64,000 bases of DNA from DATAGF01 sp963813355. Lineage in GTDB: Bacteria; Actinomycetota; Thermoleophilia; Miltoncostaeales; Miltoncostaeaceae. The notes under the pieces were generated by a model. The model ran no database searches and was not told the DNA's origin. It saw only the letters and a program-made list of their open reading frames with translations. Shown here piece after piece: positions 53,311 through 62,421 of the stretch. Position 1 is the first letter of the stretch. Each line of letters opens with the position of its first letter. Made by a program: the position numbers and the translations under genes. The stretch lies in assembly GCA_963813355.1 (NCBI GenBank), contig CAWEYS010000018.1, forward strand, positions 62,001 through 126,000. The letters are read 5' to 3'.

Positions 53311-54510
53311 GGCCCCACCACCGCCTCGAGGTCGTCGGCCAGCGCGGCGGCGATGGCGTCCCAGCCGTAGCGCTCCTCGGCGAGGGCGCGCGCGTTGGCG
53401 CCGAGCGCCGCCCTGCGGGCGGGGTCGTCGAGCAGCCCGGCCACCTCGGTCGCGACGCGCCTCGGCGGAGTCGGCGATCAGCAGGTGCTGGCCGTGCTCG
53501 GCCTCGATGCCCTCCGCCCCCAGCGCCGTTGACACGACCGCGCGTCCGGCGCCGAAGGCCTCGAGGATCTTGAGCCGGGTGCCCCCTCCGCTGCGCAGCG
53601 GCACGATGACGACGGAGGCCCCGGCCAGGGCCTCGCGCATGTCGGCCACCGGCGAGCGCACCTCGACCCCCGCGGCCTCGAGGGCCGCGCGCAGCTCGGG
53701 CGAGGCGTCGCGGCCGGCCGCGACGATGCGGCGCCCGGGCGCCCGGCGGCGCAGGGCGGGGGCGATCTCGTCGGCGATCCAGTGGGCGGCGGCGACGTTC
53801 GGCGTGTAGGCGAGGTCGCCCGGGAAGAGCACATCGCCGTCGGCCGGCTCCGGCGTCGGCCGCACGGCCTCGAGGTCGACCCCGTTCGGGGCCACCGCGA
53901 CGTTCGTGATCCCCGTGGCCCGCAGCATCTGGCGCTCGTCCTCCGAGCACACGTAGACGCGGGCGCTCGACCGCAGCACCCGGCGCTCGAAGGCCGCCGT
54001 TCCGAGCCCGAAGAGCCGCTTGCGCAGGTCGACTCCGCCCCGGTGCGCCGAGAGCTCGCTGGCGCGCCGCGCCCACTCCACGTTGTGGGTGTCCACGAGC
54101 ACGGGGCGCCCGAGGCCGCGGGGCACGCTCAGGGTGGGCCCGATCGAGGCCACCAGCACCGCGTCCACGTCGCCGGCGTGCGCCCGCAGCCAGCGGCGCA
54201 GCGACGGGTTGGTCTGCGCCGCGAAGTACACCGGCGCCCCGCGGGCCAGCGATCCCAGGTACGAGAGGTAGCGCCAGCCCGGCTTGGGCAGGCAGATCGG
54301 GTCCATCCCCGCGGCGATCAGCTCCTCGAGCCCGGCGTCGTCGGGCGGCTCGGTCAGGAGCAGGCTCACGCGGTGCCGGGCGGCCAGCGCCCGGAAGAGG
54401 TGGAAGTTGCGGATCTTGGAGCCGTTGTCGAGGGGCAGCACCGGCTTCTGGGGCACGAGCGCCAGGTGCATCGGCCTCACGGCCGTCGTCGGGCGGGCGC
54501 GCGTCGTCAT
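53307..54510 (-). CDS. Group 4 glycosyltransferase (one frameshift)
   Basis: About 400 residues. ATG 54510 overlaps the preceding stop (ATGA). Acceptor domain: LALVPQKPVLPLDNGSKIRN, LVDTHNVEWARRASEL. Donor domain: DVLFPGDLAYTPNVAAAHW, RIVAAGRDASPELRAALEA, VVIVPLRSGGGTRLKILEAF, GRAVVSTALGAEGIEAEHG. It resembles the TuaH/YfhO-type 'sugar transferase PEP-CTERM/EpsH' group. Near 53456-53464 an extra base breaks the frame; the tail (RVATEVAGLLDDPARRAALG ... LEAVVGP) ends at TGA 53307. Confidence 0.85.
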
Positions 54511-55595
54511 GCTGCGCTCCCGATCGGCCGGCGCCAGGTCCCGCGGCCGCGCAGCAGGGCGTCGTAGCGGTCGGCCATGTCGGCCGCGTCGTGGTGGCGC
54601 CGCACGTAGCGCTCGCCGGCCTCGGCCACCTCCCGCGCGAGCCCGCGGTCCTCGAGCAGCAGGCGCAGGCGGTCGGCCAGCAGGGGGGCCTCGAGCCGCG
54701 GGATGACCGTGGGGCGGAGGGCCGGCTCGCGGTCGAGCATCTCGGCGACGTGGCCCTGGCGGCAGGTGACCAGCGGCAGCCCGGCGTCCTGCGCCTCGAT
54801 CAGCGCGTAGCTCGAGCCCTCGTGGCGGGTCGGCTGGGCGGAGACCGCGGCGGCGGCGAACAGGTCGCGCATCCGGTCGGGCCCCTGGTGGCCGAGGTTC
54901 ACCACCCCGGGCACCTCCAGCCGGCGCGGCCCGGCCACGACCAGGGTCGCCTCGGCGGGCAGCAGCCGCGGCAGCGCGCGCAGGACGTCTGCGCCCTTGC
55001 GGTACTCGAGCCGGCCGGCGAAGAGCACGATCGGCCCGTCCGGCAGGCCGTGGCGGCGGCGGGCGGCCTCGGCGTCGCCCCCGGCGAACGAGCCCGGGAC
55101 GATCCCGTTCTCGATCACCGCCACCCGGCGCAGCCCGTAGTAGCGGCGGATCTCGCCGGCCGCCGTGCGCGACACCTCCACCGCGGTCCCGAGCGCCCCG
55201 CCGAGGGCCATCAGCCCGCCGTGGACGTAGCGGGTGCGGACGTACTCGGCCGTCGACACGCTCGAGCGGATCGCCTTCGCGTAGCCGGCGTAGTTGCCGT
55301 GGAAGACGACGGCCATCCGCGGGTGGCGCACGCACCAGCCCATGATCCCGTTGGCCAGCACGGCGTCGGCGCGGGCGATGGCGTCGCGGTGGCGGCGCGC
55401 GGTGCGGCCGGCCGCCACGGCGCCGGCGAGCCCGAGCTTGTCGAGGGGCAGCGGCACGTCCCGGTCGTCCGGCTCGGGCCAGTAGACCTCGACCTCCCAG
55501 CCGCGCTCCTGGAGCAGCGGCACAAGGGTCTGGGTGAAGCGCTCGATCCCGCCGGGGCTGGCCGGGTCGTTGCCGGTGAGGACGACGAGGCGCAT
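54507..55595 (-). CDS. Group 4 glycosyltransferase
   Basis: A 362-residue enzyme, intact. MRLVVLTGNDPASPGGIERF begins the acceptor domain; AVVFHGNYAGYAKA; donor domain IVLFAGRLEYRKGADVLRAL, ATLVVAGPRRLEVPGV, and HEGSSYALIEAQDAGLPLVT for the E-x7-E motif. ATG 55595 shares one base with the flippase stop (TGATG); the next gene overlaps by ATGA. Sugar specificity cannot be read from sequence. Confidence 0.9.
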   Translation of the reverse strand: MRLVVLTGNDPASPGGIERFTQTLVPLLQERGWEVEVYWPEPDDRDVPLPLDKLGLAGAVAAGRTARRHRDAIARADAVLANGIMGWCVRHPRMAVVFHGNYAGYAKAIRSSVSTAEYVRTRYVHGGLMALGGALGTAVEVSRTAAGEIRRYYGLRRVAVIENGIVPGSFAGGDAEAARRRHGLPDGPIVLFAGRLEYRKGADVLRALPRLLPAEATLVVAGPRRLEVPGVVNLGHQGPDRMRDLFAAAAVSAQPTRHEGSSYALIEAQDAGLPLVTCRQGHVAEMLDREPALRPTVIPRLEAPLLADRLRLLLEDRGLAREVAEAGERYVRRHHDAADMADRYDALLRGRGTWRRPIGSAA

Positions 55596-57125
55596 CAGCC
55601 GAGCGACCTCGCCACGTCGCGCGGGCGGCGGAGCGCGGCCAGCAGCGCCCCGGCCTCGACCACCCGCAGGACGTGCAGCAGCCCCAGGTAGACCAGGGTC
55701 CCGACGACCAGCCCCAGCAGCAGCGAGAGCCTGCCGAGCGGGTAGGTGACGGCCCCGGCCACCACGGCGGCGACGAGCATCAGCCAGACCCGGCGCATGG
55801 GCAGCCTCAGGCCCGCCCGCCGGACGGCCACGATCAGGGTCGCCGCCATCACGGGGAACTCGGTCGCGACGGTCGCGACGGCGGCCCCGTCGGCCCCGAA
55901 GGGCGGGATCAGGATGAGGTTGATCACCACGCTGAAGGCGGCGCCCGCGAAGACGATGACGGTCCAGACCTTCAGGAGGTTGATCGCGGGGACCAGCGCG
56001 CCGGCCAGGTAGCCGAGGAAGATCGCGATGACCACCGGCCACACCAGCATCAGCACGGTGCCCGTGGGGCCGCGGAACTCCTCGCCGAAGAGCAGCCCGG
56101 ACAGGGGGTGCGCGACCGCGATCACGATCGTCACGATGGGCAGCGCGAGGCCGAGCAGGATCTCCCACCCGCTCGCCACGAACCGGCGCAGCCGCTCGGG
56201 GTTGGTCTTGGCCGCCTCCGAGATGAGGGGGAAGAGCGCGCCCACGATCGCGATCGGCACGATCTGGACCTGGTCCACGAGCTTCTGGGCGGCGGCGTAG
56301 TAGCCCGCCTCCTCGGAGCCGGAGATCTGGTACACGAGGATCGAGTTGATGCGGTAGTAGACGGCGACGGCGATCGCGCCGAGCCCGAGCGGGATGCTCA
56401 GCCGCAGCAGCTCGGCGACGGCGCGCCGGGTGGGGCGGCCGATCGGCGTCAGCCGCTGGGCCATCCAGGCCTGGATCAGGGAGGAGATCGCCGAGCTGGC
56501 GACGATGCCCACGATCAGCGCGACCGGGCCCGGCCCCGGCGGCGATCATGATCAGCGCCACGGCGGCCCACGAGAGCGAGCTCGAGAGGTTGTTGACGAT
56601 CGTCCAGCCCGGCTTCATGGCCGTCTGGACCACGGCGGCCAGGCTGCTCGGCGCCCCCACGATCAGGCCGACGCAGACGATCACCGAGGCGACGGCGACC
56701 GTGTTGTCGGGCGCCGTGGCGACGGCCACGGCCCCGGCGATGACCGCGAAGGCGACGGACATGACCATGCGCAGCGCCAGCAGCGAGCCCGCGACCTCCG
56801 CCGGCGACACCTCGCGCACCGACAGGCGGTTGACCGCCGCCTGGCGCAGCCCGAAGTCGGCGAGCGGAGAGAAGAGCAGGCCCCAGGCCAGGGCGTAGTT
56901 GAAGGCGGCGAAGCCGGAGGCCCCCAGGTGCCGCGCCAGCAGCGCCGTGGTGAGCACGCCGAGCGCGACCGTGGCGACCCGCGCCGCCAGGTCGGCGGCG
57001 GCGACGGTGGCGGCCCGGCGGTCGCTGACCTTCCCCAGGTCGGGGAGCTTGTGCGCGGGCCCGCCGTGCGCCTCGCGCGCCTCGCGCGCCGGCGGCGCTC
57101 CCTCCGCGGGGATCGACGCCGTCAC
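55595..57125 (-). CDS. Polysaccharide flippase, Wzx/MATE-like (one frameshift)
   Basis: About 509 residues, 12-14 helices. GTG 57125 overlaps the polymerase stop (GTGA). After ~40 hydrophilic residues: LAARVATVALGVLTTALLAR, FNYALAWGLLFSPLADFGLR, then many helices. An extra G near 56525-56540 breaks the frame after MIAAGAGP; it resumes VALIVGIVASSAISSLIQA, RLSIPLGLGAIAVAVYYRIN, YYAAAQKLVDQVQIVPIAIV. Translocates lipid-linked repeat units across the membrane for polymerisation by the neighbouring protein. Confidence 0.88.
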
Positions 57126-58630
57126 GGCACCCCGTCGGCCGGCCGGTCGCGGCCCTCGGCCGGGGGATCGGCGAGCGCGTCGAAGGCGCCGGCGATCGCC
57201 CCCACGATGACGGCCCACCGCGAGGTCTGCGTCAGGAAGGCGGCGGTGGCGATGGCCGGCAGCAGCGCGATCAGCGCGGCCGCCATGACCCAGGCCTGCC
57301 GCGGCGGGCTCCTCAGGAGCCCGTGGGCGAGCGTGATCACGAGCCCGATCACCAGCGTCGCCAGCGCCAGGATGCCCCAGAGCCCGTAGCGCAGGGGCAG
57401 GGTGAGGTAGGTGTTGTGCGTGTAGGAGCCGTCGGTCGGCAGGCTGATGCTGTTCACCGGGACGAAGCCGGACGTCGGGCCGATGCCGGTCCAGAGGTTA
57501 CGCCCGGCGAGGGCGTAGACCGCGTCCGACTCGTCGACCCGGTACTGGAGCGAGGGGTCGGTCGAGCTCGACTCCTCGGCCGCCGACAGCGCGGTGCCGG
57601 CCCGCTCGGCGAAGACGTCGCGCGCGCCCGGGACGGCGATCCCGATCAGCACGACCACCGCGGCGAGCGTGAGGACGACCCCCAAGAACATGCGCACGGA
57701 CCGCACGACACCCCCGCCCTGGCGCGCCACGTTGAGGATCAGCAGCGCCACCGCGGCGATCGCGTACCCGACCAGGATCGAGCGCCGCTGGGAGGTGATG
57801 GCCACGATCAGCCCGGAGACGACGAGGGCGGCGAGGAGGATCCGCGCCAGCCCCGTGACCCGGCGGTCGGCGAGCGCCGCTCCCCAGACCCCGACGCAGC
57901 AGAGCAGGGCGTAGGGCCCGGCCGAGTCGAAGAAGGTGATCGGCACGCCGTCGATCTCGACCGCCGTGCCGGCGATGCCGAAGACCCGCGCCGCGCCGAT
58001 CGCGACCAGGAGGATCCCGACCACGAGCGAGGCGCCGAGCACGATCCTCTCCGCCCGCTCCCGGGGCACGGAACGCAACACCCGCCAGACGATGAACGCG
58101 GCGAGCACGCAGGTGTAGTAGGGCCGCAGCCCCACGAGCGAGCCGTCCGGGTTGTGCAGCACGTAGAGCCCCACCACCAGGCCCGCGGCGACGAACCCGC
58201 CCGTGGCGACGAATACCCATGTCACCGGGCCGATGAGGCGGGCGCGCCGGTCGCGCGCCGCCGGGAAGAAGACCACCGCCGCGACGGCGGCGGCGACGAG
58301 CAGGACGTCGCGCGGCGCGAGCAGCCCGCCGAGGTAGTCGCCGTACAGCTCGTCCCCCAGCCTGGCGAGGCCGGGCAGCGCGTCGTCGGTCCCCTCGTCG
58401 ACGACGAAGAACGGCAGGAGGATCGCGGCGATCGCGATGCCGGGCCGGCCGAGGTACACCATGACGCCCGCGATGGCGGCGGCGGCCGCCAGGGCCAACG
58501 ACCACGACCAGTTCAGCGCCAGGGTGGTGCTGACCGCCACGGCCAGCACCATCGCGACGCCGAGCGCGACCGCGGCCACCAGCTCCTCCGAGCTGTGGAG
58601 CCGATGGCCCCCGAGGGGCGAGCCTCGCAC
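57122..58630 (-). CDS. O-antigen ligase/polymerase (Wzy-like) membrane protein
   Basis: A 502-residue multi-helix protein from GTG 58630. Around a dozen hydrophobic segments with a large exported loop (residues ~345-415: SSTDPSLQYRVDESDAVYAL, NLWTGIGPTSGFVPVNSI, TDGSYTHNTYLTLPLRYG) as in the Wzy_C/O-antigen ligase family; the conserved H-N of SYTHNTYL is present. Polymerises repeat units on the outer membrane face or ligates them to an acceptor. Seven nt after the Wzz/kinase stop. Confidence 0.87.
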   Translation of the reverse strand: MRGSPLGGHRLHSSEELVAAVALGVAMVLAVAVSTTLALNWSWSLALAAAAAIAGVMVYLGRPGIAIAAILLPFFVVDEGTDDALPGLARLGDELYGDYLGGLLAPRDVLLVAAAVAAVVFFPAARDRRARLIGPVTWVFVATGGFVAAGLVVGLYVLHNPDGSLVGLRPYYTCVLAAFIVWRVLRSVPRERAERIVLGASLVVGILLVAIGAARVFGIAGTAVEIDGVPITFFDSAGPYALLCCVGVWGAALADRRVTGLARILLAALVVSGLIVAITSQRRSILVGYAIAAVALLILNVARQGGGVVRSVRMFLGVVLTLAAVVVLIGIAVPGARDVFAERAGTALSAAEESSSTDPSLQYRVDESDAVYALAGRNLWTGIGPTSGFVPVNSISLPTDGSYTHNTYLTLPLRYGLWGILALATLVIGLVITLAHGLLRSPPRQAWVMAAALIALLPAIATAAFLTQTSRWAVIVGAIAGAFDALADPPAEGRDRPADGVP

Positions 58631-58636
58631 CGGTGC

Positions 58637-60352
58637 CTACCGCCTGGGCTCGGGCCGCTTGGTGTCGCCCGCGCGGCCGTTGTCCCCGGCCGGCGACTGA
58701 CGCGGCGGCTCGTCGCCGTCGAGCGACTCCTCGTCGACCGAGTCCTCGTCCTCCGGCCTCCGGCCGGGGCCGAGCTGCCCGCCGCCCGACCGCGCCCGCC
58801 GCCTCAGCAGGCCGGTGCGCGGCGGCTGGGTCGGCGGCGCCGGCTCGCGCGCCCCGCCCGGCGCCTCGGGGTACCCGTAGGCCAGGTCCTCGTCGCGCGG
58901 CGCCGACATGTTCAGCACGGTGCCCACCGGCTTGGCGCCGAGGACGTTGAGGCGGTCGATGAGGCGCTGCACCTGGTAGAGGCGCGCCGCGCGCCGCCGC
59001 ACCACGATCACCACGCTGTCGGCCGCCTGCAGGAAGCGGGCCGCGTCGGGGAGGCCGAGGAAGGGCGGGGCGTCGATGACCACCAGGTCGTAGCGGTGGC
59101 GGAGGATCTCGATGATGTGCGGCACGACCTCGCGCACGGCCAGGTCGCCCGGGTTGGGCGGCTGGGGGCCGGCGGCCAGCAGGTCGAAGCGCTCCACCGA
59201 GACGATCGCGTCGTCCACGCTGCTGCCCATCTCCGCGGGGCTCGTCGCCGACAGCTCGGAGAGGAGGTTGGACAGGCCCTGGGCGTACGGCTCGCCGACG
59301 CCGCGGGTGATGGTGCGGAAGCGCAGGTCGGCGTCAACGAGGCAGACCCGCGAGCCGCTGCGCGCGGCGACCCGGGCGAGGTGGAAGGCGATGGTGCTCT
59401 TGCCCTCGCCGGGCCGGGTGCTCTGCACGGCGGTCACGGTGGCGCCGGTGCCCGGCGTCGCGACGAACTTGAGGTTGCCCAGCAGCAGCCGGAGGCTCGA
59501 GTCGAAGCCCTCCGACGACCGCGCGCCGCGGGCGATCGGCACCCGCTGCACGCGGGGCAGCTCGGCCAGCACCGGCAGCTTCAGGCCCTGGAGGTCGTCG
59601 GCGCTGTCGACCGGGTCGCGCAGGCGCCGGTAGCCGGCCATCAGGGCCAGGCCGAGGAGCCCCTGGAGGAGGCCGACGCCGAGGGCGACCTGGGCGGGGC
59701 TCGCCTGCTCGGGCGAGCTCGGCGGGGTCGCGCGGTCGAGGATCTCCACGTTGCCGGTCTGCACGTCGGCCAGCAGCCGCAGGTCGTCGAGCTGCTCCTG
59801 GAGCCGCGCGAGCTCCTCCTCGGACGCGCCCTGGGCGCGCAGCTGGTCGACCCGGTCCGTGGCGGCGTCGAGCGACTGCTGCACCTTGGCGCGGTCGGCC
59901 GCGATGCGCGTCTGGACGAACTGCTCGGCCCAGGCGTTGGCGAGGGTCGCCGCGCGCGCGGCGTTCGCGTCGGTCATCGTGATGTCGGCGATGTCCGAGT
60001 TGCCGCTCGAGCCGACGCTCACGCGCGAGCGCAGCTCCTCGGCCTGGTTCGCCGGCAGGCCGGCGACCCGTGCGACCCGCTCGGCGACCTCGTTGGAGAC
60101 CACCAGCTTGATGTTGGTGGCGGCGTCGCGCTCGGCCTCGCCGCTGCCCGAGAGGACCGGCGAGCCGAAGATCGCCCGGTCCAGCTCGGCGGTGCGGAAC
60201 AGCACCCTGGCGGTCGCCGCGTAGCTGTCCTCCTTCTGGCTCTGCACGACGAAGCCGACGAGGGCGGCGAATACGGCGGCCCCGATGACCACCGCCCACT
60301 GACCCGGCGTGAGCCGGAGCCAGCGGGGGATCCGTTCGAATGGGCGGTTCAC
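58637..60352 (-). CDS. Polysaccharide co-polymerase fused to BY-kinase-type ATPase
   Basis: A 571-residue Wzz-CpsD fusion controlling chain length. N-terminal helix WAVVIGAAVFAALVGFVVQS, extracytoplasmic coiled coil (VQQSLDAATDRVDQLRAQGA ... EELARLQEQLDDLRLLAD), second helix VALGVGLLQGLLGLALMAGY, then the ATPase: Walker A STRPGEGKSTIAFHLARVA, A' motif VCLVDADLRF, Walker B LVVIDAPPFLGLPD. The C-terminal ~90 residues are Pro/Arg/Asp-rich and lack the usual tyrosine cluster: only two Tyr (LAYGYPE) occur after the ATPase. Autophosphorylation may therefore be reduced or absent. GTG 60352 overlaps the phosphoesterase stop. Confidence 0.9.
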   Translation of the reverse strand: MNRPFERIPRWLRLTPGQWAVVIGAAVFAALVGFVVQSQKEDSYAATARVLFRTAELDRAIFGSPVLSGSGEAERDAATNIKLVVSNEVAERVARVAGLPANQAEELRSRVSVGSSGNSDIADITMTDANAARAATLANAWAEQFVQTRIAADRAKVQQSLDAATDRVDQLRAQGASEEELARLQEQLDDLRLLADVQTGNVEILDRATPPSSPEQASPAQVALGVGLLQGLLGLALMAGYRRLRDPVDSADDLQGLKLPVLAELPRVQRVPIARGARSSEGFDSSLRLLLGNLKFVATPGTGATVTAVQSTRPGEGKSTIAFHLARVAARSGSRVCLVDADLRFRTITRGVGEPYAQGLSNLLSELSATSPAEMGSSVDDAIVSVERFDLLAAGPQPPNPGDLAVREVVPHIIEILRHRYDLVVIDAPPFLGLPDAARFLQAADSVVIVVRRRAARLYQVQRLIDRLNVLGAKPVGTVLNMSAPRDEDLAYGYPEAPGGAREPAPPTQPPRTGLLRRRARSGGGQLGPGRRPEDEDSVDEESLDGDEPPRQSPAGDNGRAGDTKRPEPRR

Positions 60353-61212
60353 GTGGCGACCTCCGTGGCGCTCTTGGCTTCGATCTCGATCTCGTCGATG
60401 ACGCGGCCCGATAGGTCGAGCGCCCGCAGGACGAGCCGCCGGTCGTCGGCGTCGAGCACCACGATGTGGTGCTCGGGTAGGAAGACGTCGTAGTCAGGAC
60501 AGGGCGACCCGTAGAGGTCGCCCCCCGCGCCGCCCGTGACCACCTGCTGGATGGCCGTGGAGCGGCGGATCTCGATGCGGGCGTAGGCGTGCTCGTGGCC
60601 GTTGAGGACCATGCCGACGCCCCCGGCCTCGAGCGTCGTCCAGAGGCGGTCCCGCTCGTCGGGGAGCGCGTCGAGGGCGTGGCCCCGGTGCAGGCCGAGC
60701 GGGAAGGCGGGCTCGTGGTAGACCGCGATGCGGTGGGCGGCGCTCGTACCGGCCAGCGACGCCGCGGCCCAGTCGCGCTGCATCGCGTCGACCAGCCCCG
60801 AGGTGGTGTCGAGGCCCAGCACGAGGACCGGGCCGACCCGGAGCTCGAAGCCCAGCCCGTCGCAGTAGGGAGGGGCCGGGCGGCGGGCCGGGACGATCTC
60901 GCGCCACAGCTCGAGGCCGCGGGGGCTGTCGAGGTCGTGGTTGCCGGCGACCGCGTAGAGGCGGTCCCACAGGCCGCCCCAGTCGCGCCGCCACGCGTGC
61001 AGCATCCGGCGCCTGCGCGCGTCGGACGTGCCGGCGTACGCCGCGTCGCCCACGAACAGCACCGCGTCCGGCGCGCACGCGGCCGCCAGCGCGAACGCGT
61101 CGCGCTGCGCCGGCCGCTTCGAGTCGCCGGCGGCGACGAGCCGGGTGGCCCCGGACGGCCGCGGGAGCGGGTTGGACCGGCGGACCCCGAGGGCGCTGGC
61201 GATCCGTCGCAT
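60349..61212 (-). CDS. Metallophosphoesterase
   Basis: A 287-residue calcineurin-like phosphatase without signal peptide. Metal ligands: Asp in LVAAGDSKRP, Asp in LFVGDAAYAG, AVAGNHDLDSPRG, His in AVYHEPAFPLG, and NGHEHAYARIE. It resembles purple-acid-phosphatase-like bacterial enzymes. ATG 61212 shares TGATG with the glycosyltransferase upstream, and its end overlaps the co-polymerase start (GTGA), so it is embedded in the exopolysaccharide operon. It may dephosphorylate a polyprenyl or sugar phosphate, or a kinase target; the substrate is not known. Confidence 0.85.
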   Translation of the reverse strand: MRRIASALGVRRSNPLPRPSGATRLVAAGDSKRPAQRDAFALAAACAPDAVLFVGDAAYAGTSDARRRRMLHAWRRDWGGLWDRLYAVAGNHDLDSPRGLELWREIVPARRPAPPYCDGLGFELRVGPVLVLGLDTTSGLVDAMQRDWAAASLAGTSAAHRIAVYHEPAFPLGLHRGHALDALPDERDRLWTTLEAGGVGMVLNGHEHAYARIEIRRSTAIQQVVTGGAGGDLYGSPCPDYDVFLPEHHIVVLDADDRRLVLRALDLSGRVIDEIEIEAKSATEVAT

Positions 61213-62354
61213 CAGACCGGGCACGGGTTCTCGATCATGTCGCCCACCTCGTCGCGCAGCGCGGACCGGTAGGCCTCGGACGAGAAGCGCTCGGCGCGCC
61301 CGCGGATCTCCCGCGCGTCGAGGTCCTCGCGCGCCGCGTGGCGCACGGCCATCTGCAGGTCGCGGACGCCGCGGCCCCGCATGAGCCACCCGGTGACGCC
61401 GTTCTCCACGATGTCGAGCGCGCCTCCGGCGTCGATCGAGATGACGGGGGTCCCGCAGGCCTGGGCCTCGGCCATCACGATGCCGAAGTCCTCGTCCACG
61501 GGGTAGAGCATGGCGCGCGCCGACCGGTAGAGCTCGCGCAGCTCCTCGTCGCCGACCTCCTCGACGAACTCCACGTTGGGGGTGGCGCGCGCGCGCAGGG
61601 CGGGCGCCATCGCGCCCTTCCCCACGACGGTGAGCCGGTACGGGAGGCCGCGGAAGGCCTCGACCACGAGGTCGGGGCGCTTGTAGCCGGTGAGGCGGCC
61701 GACGTAGAGGAAGCCCTCGCCGCGCTCGCCCCCCGGGGTGAAGAAGTCCGTCCGCACCGGAGGCGGCACCACCTGGGCGCGGCGGCCGTAGTGGCGCTGG
61801 ATGCGGCTCGCCACCGCGCGCGAGTTGGCGACGAAGCGGGTCACGCGGGCCGCGGTCGCGCGGTCCCAGCGCCGGAACCAGGCCATCAGGCCCCGCGCCG
61901 CGGTGCGCGAGCCGCGCGGGAAGCGCTCCCGCTCGGCGCCGAAGTCCCAGGCGTACCGCATGGGCGTGTGGCAGTAGCAGAGGTGCGGCGTCCCGTCCTC
62001 GACCGGCACCGCCTTCGCGCACGCGTGGCTGCTCGAGACCACCGCGTCGACGCCCGACGGCGGCGCCATCATGCGCCACGCGAGGGGCATCAGGGGCAGC
62101 AGCCACTCGTGGTGGGAGGTCGCGCCGGGGACGTGCTGGAGGGCCGACGGGCGCGCCCCCCGCAGCCGCGCGGGCACGGCCGAGGGGTCGACCACGGTGG
62201 TCAGCACCTCGGCGCCGGGGAAGGCGACCAGCAGCTCGTCGACGCAGCGCTCCGACCCGGCGTAGCGCACGAGCCACTCGTGCGCGATCGCCACGCGGGG
62301 CGAGTCGGCCGCGGCGCGGGGAGCGGCGAGGGGTTCGGGATGGTGGAGTGTCAT
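61212..62354 (-). CDS. Group 4 glycosyltransferase (WcaC/mannosyltransferase-like)
   Basis: A 380-residue intact enzyme. RVAIAHEWLVRYAGSERCVD begins the acceptor domain; CYCHTPMRYAWDF is a typical early motif of this subgroup. Donor domain: GFLYVGRLTGYKRPDLVVEA, YRLTVVGKGAMAPALRARA, PVDEDFGIVMAEAQACGTPV with E-x7-E. It is the first glycosyltransferase after the priming enzyme, so it probably adds the second sugar. No strong Shine-Dalgarno precedes ATG 62354. Confidence 0.9.
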   Translation of the reverse strand: MTLHHPEPLAAPRAAADSPRVAIAHEWLVRYAGSERCVDELLVAFPGAEVLTTVVDPSAVPARLRGARPSALQHVPGATSHHEWLLPLMPLAWRMMAPPSGVDAVVSSSHACAKAVPVEDGTPHLCYCHTPMRYAWDFGAERERFPRGSRTAARGLMAWFRRWDRATAARVTRFVANSRAVASRIQRHYGRRAQVVPPPVRTDFFTPGGERGEGFLYVGRLTGYKRPDLVVEAFRGLPYRLTVVGKGAMAPALRARATPNVEFVEEVGDEELRELYRSARAMLYPVDEDFGIVMAEAQACGTPVISIDAGGALDIVENGVTGWLMRGRGVRDLQMAVRHAAREDLDAREIRGRAERFSSEAYRSALRDEVGDMIENPCPV

Positions 62355-62421
62355 CGTGACGGTTGGGCGTGAGCGCCACCTTCGTGGCGGCGCGCCGGGG
62401 CGTGAGTCGCCCCGAGCCTGC

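Noticed and set aside
57323..60493. Open frame of more than 1000 codons on the + strand
   Set aside because: It lies antisense to the polymerase and Wzz/kinase genes, has the skewed Arg/Gly/Asp composition of a GC-rich shadow frame, and shows no family motifs.
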